Positions 5,486 through 8,877 of a DNA stretch of 8,877 bases are shown one piece after another. The position numbers were made by a program, and so were the translations under genes. The notes beneath the pieces are model-generated. The model was not told the origin of the DNA. It saw nothing but the letters and a program-made list of their open reading frames with translations, and made no database searches. The stretch is taken from positions 3,631 through 12,507 of the forward strand of contig PKWO01000068.1 in the NCBI GenBank assembly GCA_003132085.1, given 5' to 3'. Numbering within the stretch: position 1 is the stretch's first letter; each line of letters starts with the position of its first letter. Source of the stretch: Oxalobacteraceae bacterium. Its GTDB lineage: Bacteria > Pseudomonadota > Gammaproteobacteria > Burkholderiales > Burkholderiaceae_D.

Positions 5486-6502
5486 ATGTATATTGCCATC
5501 GTCGGCGCTGGGCTTGCCGGTCTGATCTGCGCGCGTCAACTGCAAGAACAAGGCAACCATGTGGTTGTTTATGAAAAAAACGGCGAGATCAGCGGGCGAA
5601 TGAGTACGCGCCAAACTGAATTGGGCGGCTTTGATTACGGCGCGCAATACTTCACCGCAAGCAGCGAAAACTTCAAGAAAGCGATAGTGGCGTGGCGCAA
5701 GGCCGGTTGGGTCAGCGCATGGGACGGAAAGTTGGTGTCTCTGGAAAACGGCGAGGTCAAACCTGCCGACCGCAGCGCCGAGCGTTTGAAGCAGCGCTAT
5801 GTCGCGGTGCCGGGCATGAGCGCGCTGGGGCAGCAGTTGGCGCAGGGCCTGGATATACGCACCGAGCAACTGGTTAAACGTATCGAAGCGCACGGCGATC
5901 AATGGCTGTTGACGGTCGGATCGGATGCCGTTCCGATCGACGCCAGCGCCGGGCCATTTGACGCGGTCATCCTGGCGGTGCCGGCAGCGCAAGCGATTCC
6001 ATTGCTGAAGGCTGCGCCGAAACTGGCGACCCAGGCGGAACAGGCGCGGTTTGCGCCTTGTTGGGCGTTGATGCTGGGTTTCCAGGATTCGCTCGATCTG
6101 GGCTACGACGGTGCATGGGTGCAATCGTCGCGCCTGGCCTGGATTGCCCGCGACGCGTCCAAGCAGCAACGGCGTCCCGGCGAGCATTGGGTGGCGCTTG
6201 CGTCGGCGGCCTGGAGTATCGAGCACTTCGACGACGACGTTGAGCGCGCGAAGGAGAAGCTGCTGAAAGCGTTTCACGACGCGACTGGTTCGCAGGTGCA
6301 ACCGATTTATGCGACCATACACAGATGGCGCTTCGCGCAGGCAACCCAACCCATCCCCGGCGAATGTCTATGGGACGGCAGGCAAAGGGTCGGTGCTTGC
6401 GGCGATTGGTTCGCGGCAGGTTTGGAGGGCGGCGGCCGGGTGGAAAATGCCTATCTGAGCGGGCTTGCAATGGCCGAGTCGTTGCGGCTGGCCGTGCATT
6501 GA
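5486..6502 (+). CDS. Renalase-like FAD/NAD(P)-dependent oxidoreductase
   Basis: This 338-residue flavoprotein belongs to the amine-oxidase/renalase-like group. The N-terminal Rossmann motif reads IAIVGAGLAGLICARQL, with the GxGxxG glycines at 7, 9 and 12. Glu30 at the end of strand 2 (VVVYEK) is placed to bind the FAD ribose. SGRMSTR (36-42) is the usual second flavin contact, and FDYGAQYFT (49-57) is a hallmark of this group. The C-terminal FAD-binding segment is GACGDWFAAGLEGGGRVENA (303-322). HRWRFAQA (279-286) is also conserved in the family. No signal peptide is evident. Animal renalase re-oxidises isomers of NAD(P)H, and the bacterial homologues may do likewise; that role is inferred from family resemblance, not shown here. 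A GAGGA six bases upstream fixes the ATG at 5486. It appears to be a single-gene unit. Confidence 0.87.
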   Translation: MYIAIVGAGLAGLICARQLQEQGNHVVVYEKNGEISGRMSTRQTELGGFDYGAQYFTASSENFKKAIVAWRKAGWVSAWDGKLVSLENGEVKPADRSAERLKQRYVAVPGMSALGQQLAQGLDIRTEQLVKRIEAHGDQWLLTVGSDAVPIDASAGPFDAVILAVPAAQAIPLLKAAPKLATQAEQARFAPCWALMLGFQDSLDLGYDGAWVQSSRLAWIARDASKQQRRPGEHWVALASAAWSIEHFDDDVERAKEKLLKAFHDATGSQVQPIYATIHRWRFAQATQPIPGECLWDGRQRVGACGDWFAAGLEGGGRVENAYLSGLAMAESLRLAVH

Positions 6503-6553
6503 CCCGCGCATAACGGCACGCATAACGCGGACAAGCATTGCGCGTCACGGTCG

Positions 6554-6573
6554 GCGATCGGCTTGCCGATCGC
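6554..6573. repeat. Perfect hairpin between the FAD gene and the binding-protein gene
   Basis: GCGATCGG (6554-6561) and CCGATCGC (6566-6573) are perfect 8-base complements around the tetraloop CTTG. It is followed by GCTTATTAATC, which is T-rich but not a true T-run. It could be a weak terminator for the FAD gene or a structure in the leader of the next gene, whose ATG is 36 bases further on. Confidence 0.45.
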
Positions 6574-6609
6574 GCTTATTAATCACAGTTATTTGCGATG
6601 GAAATCACG

Positions 6610-7830
6610 ATGCAAAAGCGCAGAATGTTTGGCTTCATTGGTGGTCTGATAGCATTGGGGTTTAGCGGAATCGCCGCTGCGGAACTGCCGCCCATCAAGA
6701 TCGGCGTGATTGGTCCGGTCACCGGGAAATCGTCGGAAGCGATGGGGCAAAGCATTATCGGCGGCGCCAGGGTGTTCGTCGCCGACGTCAACCAGATGGG
6801 CGGGATCTTGGGCCGGCGGGTCGAACTGGTCGAGCGTGACGACCAAGCGAAGCCGGAGATCGGCGTTGCCATTGCCAAGGAAATGGTCGACAAGGAAAAA
6901 GTGGTCGCAGCGGTGGGTTTCGCCAATACCGGCGTCGCGCTGCCGTCGGCCAAAGTATTCCAGGAAGCGAAGATTCCATTGATCGTGACCGGCGCCACCG
7001 GCGCCACGCTGACCAAGTCGTTCATGCCGCCAGCCTATCCGGCCAACTATGTGTTCCGCACTTCGGCCAGTGACGCATTGCAGCCGATAGTGATCCTCAA
7101 CGACGTGATCGACCGCCGCAAGATCGACAAGATCGCGCTGCTGCATGACGACAGCGCCTACGGCCTGTTCGGGAAGCAAAGCGTGCTGGCGGAATTGGAG
7201 CGGCGCCATCTGAAGCCGGTCGCGGTGGAGAGCTTCAAGGTCGGAGACCTGGACATGACCGCGCAGTTGCTGCGCGCAAAAGAGAGCGGCGCTCAGGCGA
7301 TCATGATGTATTGCCTCGGCCCCGATGCGGCGACGGTTGCGAAAAACGCGGAAAAGCTCAAGCTGCGATTGCCGCTGGTCGGGCCGTGGGGCATGTCGCA
7401 GCAAACGTTCATCGACAAGGCCGGCGAAAGCGCGGAAGGCGCGCGTACCTCGGTAACCTTCATCGAAAACGATCTGAGTTTGGTGAGCAACCAGTTCTCG
7501 CTTGCCTACCGCAAGATCAACAAGGTCAACCACATTCCATCGGCGGTGGCCGCCGCTCAAACCTATGACGCGCTGCGCCTGCTGGCGCTGGCGATGTACC
7601 AGGCCAATTCGGCGGAAGGACCGAAGATCCAGGAAGCGCTGGAGAACTTGCAGCAGCACACGACTTCCACCGTTGTTTCGCGTTACTTCAAGCCTTTCTC
7701 GCCGACCGACCATGAAGCGATCGCTTTGAACATGATCGTCATGGGTGAAATCCGCAACGGCAGAGTGGTCTATGCGTACAAAGAGGATGTCAGCAGCGGA
7801 TTGATCGCGCGCACCAAGAAAACCCCGTAA
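6610..7830 (+). CDS. Periplasmic substrate-binding protein of a branched-chain amino acid type ABC transporter (LivK-like)
   Basis: This is a type I periplasmic binding protein (LivK/Peripla_BP_6 family) of 406 residues, the usual size. The signal peptide has KRR at 3-5, a hydrophobic core FGFIGGLIALGFSG, and a likely cut after IAAA (residue 24). The mature protein starts ELPPIKIGVIGPVTG, the standard first strand. Family blocks follow: NQMGGILGRRVELVERDDQ, VAAVGFANTGVAL, and FRTSASDALQ in the hinge and ligand region. I prefer the ATG at 6610, which has GGAAA five bases upstream. An in-frame ATG at 6598 lacks a Shine-Dalgarno and would add four residues. No permease or ATPase gene adjoins it, so it is an orphan binding protein here. 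The ligand cannot be read: amino acids are the default, but relatives bind aromatic acids and other small organics. Confidence 0.9.
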   Translation: MQKRRMFGFIGGLIALGFSGIAAAELPPIKIGVIGPVTGKSSEAMGQSIIGGARVFVADVNQMGGILGRRVELVERDDQAKPEIGVAIAKEMVDKEKVVAAVGFANTGVALPSAKVFQEAKIPLIVTGATGATLTKSFMPPAYPANYVFRTSASDALQPIVILNDVIDRRKIDKIALLHDDSAYGLFGKQSVLAELERRHLKPVAVESFKVGDLDMTAQLLRAKESGAQAIMMYCLGPDAATVAKNAEKLKLRLPLVGPWGMSQQTFIDKAGESAEGARTSVTFIENDLSLVSNQFSLAYRKINKVNHIPSAVAAAQTYDALRLLALAMYQANSAEGPKIQEALENLQQHTTSTVVSRYFKPFSPTDHEAIALNMIVMGEIRNGRVVYAYKEDVSSGLIARTKKTP

Positions 7831-7918
7831 CGGAACCGTGGTGGCGGAGAAAGCCGGCGTCGACGGCGCGTGTTGCTCCGTCTATGATGTATGCCACGTC
7901 CGGCCAAGAAGCTTCGCC

Positions 7919-7928
7919 AATAATTATT
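7919..7928. promoter_or_regulatory. Second copy of the AATAATTATT palindrome, before the MFS gene
   Basis: The 10-mer is identical to 5462-5471 and lies four bases before the MFS ATG at 7933. It contains the in-frame TAA (7921-7923) that rules out a longer N-terminus. No Shine-Dalgarno is visible here, so the gene may start from an unstructured AT-rich leader. Confidence 0.25.
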
Positions 7929-7932
7929 CGAC

Positions 7933-8877
7933 ATGAGCCAATCCAGCCAATTCAGCCTGCTTAGTCAACGCCGCTTCGGCCCGTTCTTCTGGACCCAGTT
8001 TTTCGGCGCATTTAACGACAATGTTTTTAAAACTGCGCTGCTGACTATCCTCACCTACGACGCAATCAGTTGGACCGCCGGCGATGTCGGATTGTTGAAT
8101 AACCTGATTCCAGGCTTGTTCATCTTGCCGTTTGTGCTGTTTTCCGCGACCGCCGGGCAATTGGCCGACAAATTCGACAAGGCGCGCGTTGCCCGCTGTG
8201 TGAAGCTGTTGGAAATAGCGATCATGCTGATCGCGGCAACCGGTTGGATGACCCATACGCTATGGCTATTGATCGCCGCGATCGTCGGCATGGGTTTTCA
8301 TTCGACCCTGTTTGGTCCGGTCAAATATGCGTACCTGCCGCAGCATCTGAGGCCGGACGAACTGACAGGCGGCAATGGCCTGATCGAAATGGGCACCTTT
8401 ATCGGCATTTTGTTGGGTGAAGTGCTGGGGGCGATTCTGGTGGTGCAAAAACCGGGGGGCATCGAACTGGTTGCGGGGGGCACAATCGCATTTGCCGTCA
8501 TCGGTTGGCTGGCCAGCCGCAGAGTTCCGGTGTCGCCGGCTTCGGATCCAAAATTGATCATCAATTGGAATCCGTTCTCCGAGACCATTCGCAATCTCCG
8601 CTTTTCCGGCAAGAACCGCACTGTGTTTTTGTCGTTGCTGGGAAATTCCTGGTTCTGGTTCTACGGCATTATTTTACTGGCGCAGTTTCCGCTTTATGCA
8701 AAGGATTGCCTGCATGGCGATTACACGGTATTCGTGTTGCTATTGACAGTATTTTCGCTTGGCATCGGTGTTGGGTCTTTGCTGTGCGAAACCTTGTCCG
8801 GTCATAAAATCGAAATTGGCTTGGTGCCGCTCGGCTCGATTGGACTCTCGGTGTTCGGCATTGATTTGTACCTGGCA
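7933..8877 (+). CDS. LplT-like MFS transporter (3' end outside window)
   Basis: The frame from the ATG at 7933 stays open to the last base, giving 315 residues without a stop. An in-frame TAA at 7921 fixes 7933 as the earliest possible start. The N-terminus FFWTQFFGAFNDNVFKTAL (18-36) carries the FNDN motif typical of the lysophospholipid-transporter branch of the major facilitator superfamily. Further marks are the cytoplasmic loop GQLADKFDKARV (75-86), and GFHSTLFGPVKYAYLPQ (121-137) with its FGPVKY core. About eight membrane segments are visible before the edge. LplT flips lysophospholipids across the inner membrane for re-acylation. In many proteobacteria such a domain is fused to a PlsC-type acyltransferase, which would lie beyond this window. 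No Shine-Dalgarno is evident. Confidence 0.88.
   Translation, partial: MSQSSQFSLLSQRRFGPFFWTQFFGAFNDNVFKTALLTILTYDAISWTAGDVGLLNNLIPGLFILPFVLFSATAGQLADKFDKARVARCVKLLEIAIMLIAATGWMTHTLWLLIAAIVGMGFHSTLFGPVKYAYLPQHLRPDELTGGNGLIEMGTFIGILLGEVLGAILVVQKPGGIELVAGGTIAFAVIGWLASRRVPVSPASDPKLIINWNPFSETIRNLRFSGKNRTVFLSLLGNSWFWFYGIILLAQFPLYAKDCLHGDYTVFVLLLTVFSLGIGVGSLLCETLSGHKIEIGLVPLGSIGLSVFGIDLYLA

Noticed and set aside
5471..6349. A 292-codon minus-strand open frame opposite the FAD oxidoreductase
   Set aside because: It overlaps a gene with complete FAD-binding motifs and has the Arg/His/Gln-rich composition of an antisense shadow.
6589..7713. A 374-codon open frame on the minus strand opposite the binding-protein gene
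   Set aside because: The plus-strand protein has a clear signal peptide and family motifs. The antisense product is rich in Arg, His and Gln with no recognisable domain, as expected for a shadow frame of a G+C-rich gene.

Overview
The window looks like an ordinary chromosomal stretch from a betaproteobacterium, most likely Burkholderiales (Oxalobacteraceae-like). This rests on the moderately high G+C, the codon use and the style of the proteins: a LysE/RhtB exporter, a MetY sulfhydrylase, a renalase-like FAD protein, a LivK-type binding protein and an LplT-like MFS protein. The taxon is inferred by eye. I see no rRNA or tRNA gene, insertion sequence, integrase, CRISPR array or phage gene.

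Layout: (1) Positions 1-78 hold the last 25 codons of an unidentified plus-strand gene. It is followed by a LysE/RhtB-family exporter (102-737) and a small rhomboid protease (782-1375), all closely spaced on the plus strand. (2) After a 232-bp gap with its own strong ribosome binding site comes a ferritin-like di-iron protein (1608-2438), closed by a probable intrinsic terminator. (3) A convergent two-gene minus-strand operon follows: metY, O-acetylhomoserine sulfhydrylase (4605-3295), and one base downstream an alpha/beta hydrolase (3293-2487). (4) A 249-bp divergent intergenic region separates metY from a two-CBS-domain protein (4855-5304). It holds two clear dyads. One lies in the presumed metY leader and could form a switch that hides or frees the metY ribosome binding site. 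(5) The plus strand continues with a renalase-like FAD/NAD(P) oxidoreductase (5486-6502), a periplasmic type I substrate-binding protein (6610-7830), and an LplT-like MFS transporter that starts at 7933 and runs off the window.

How the genes work together: the only convincing functional unit is metY plus the hydrolase, in sulfur-amino-acid metabolism. The other genes look like independent housekeeping or accessory genes in their own small transcription units. No new multi-gene system is evident. The observations most worth a second look are regulatory: the possible metY leader switch, the helically phased short repeats upstream of the FAD gene, and the hydrolase coupled to metY. The uncharacterised di-iron protein is also of interest.
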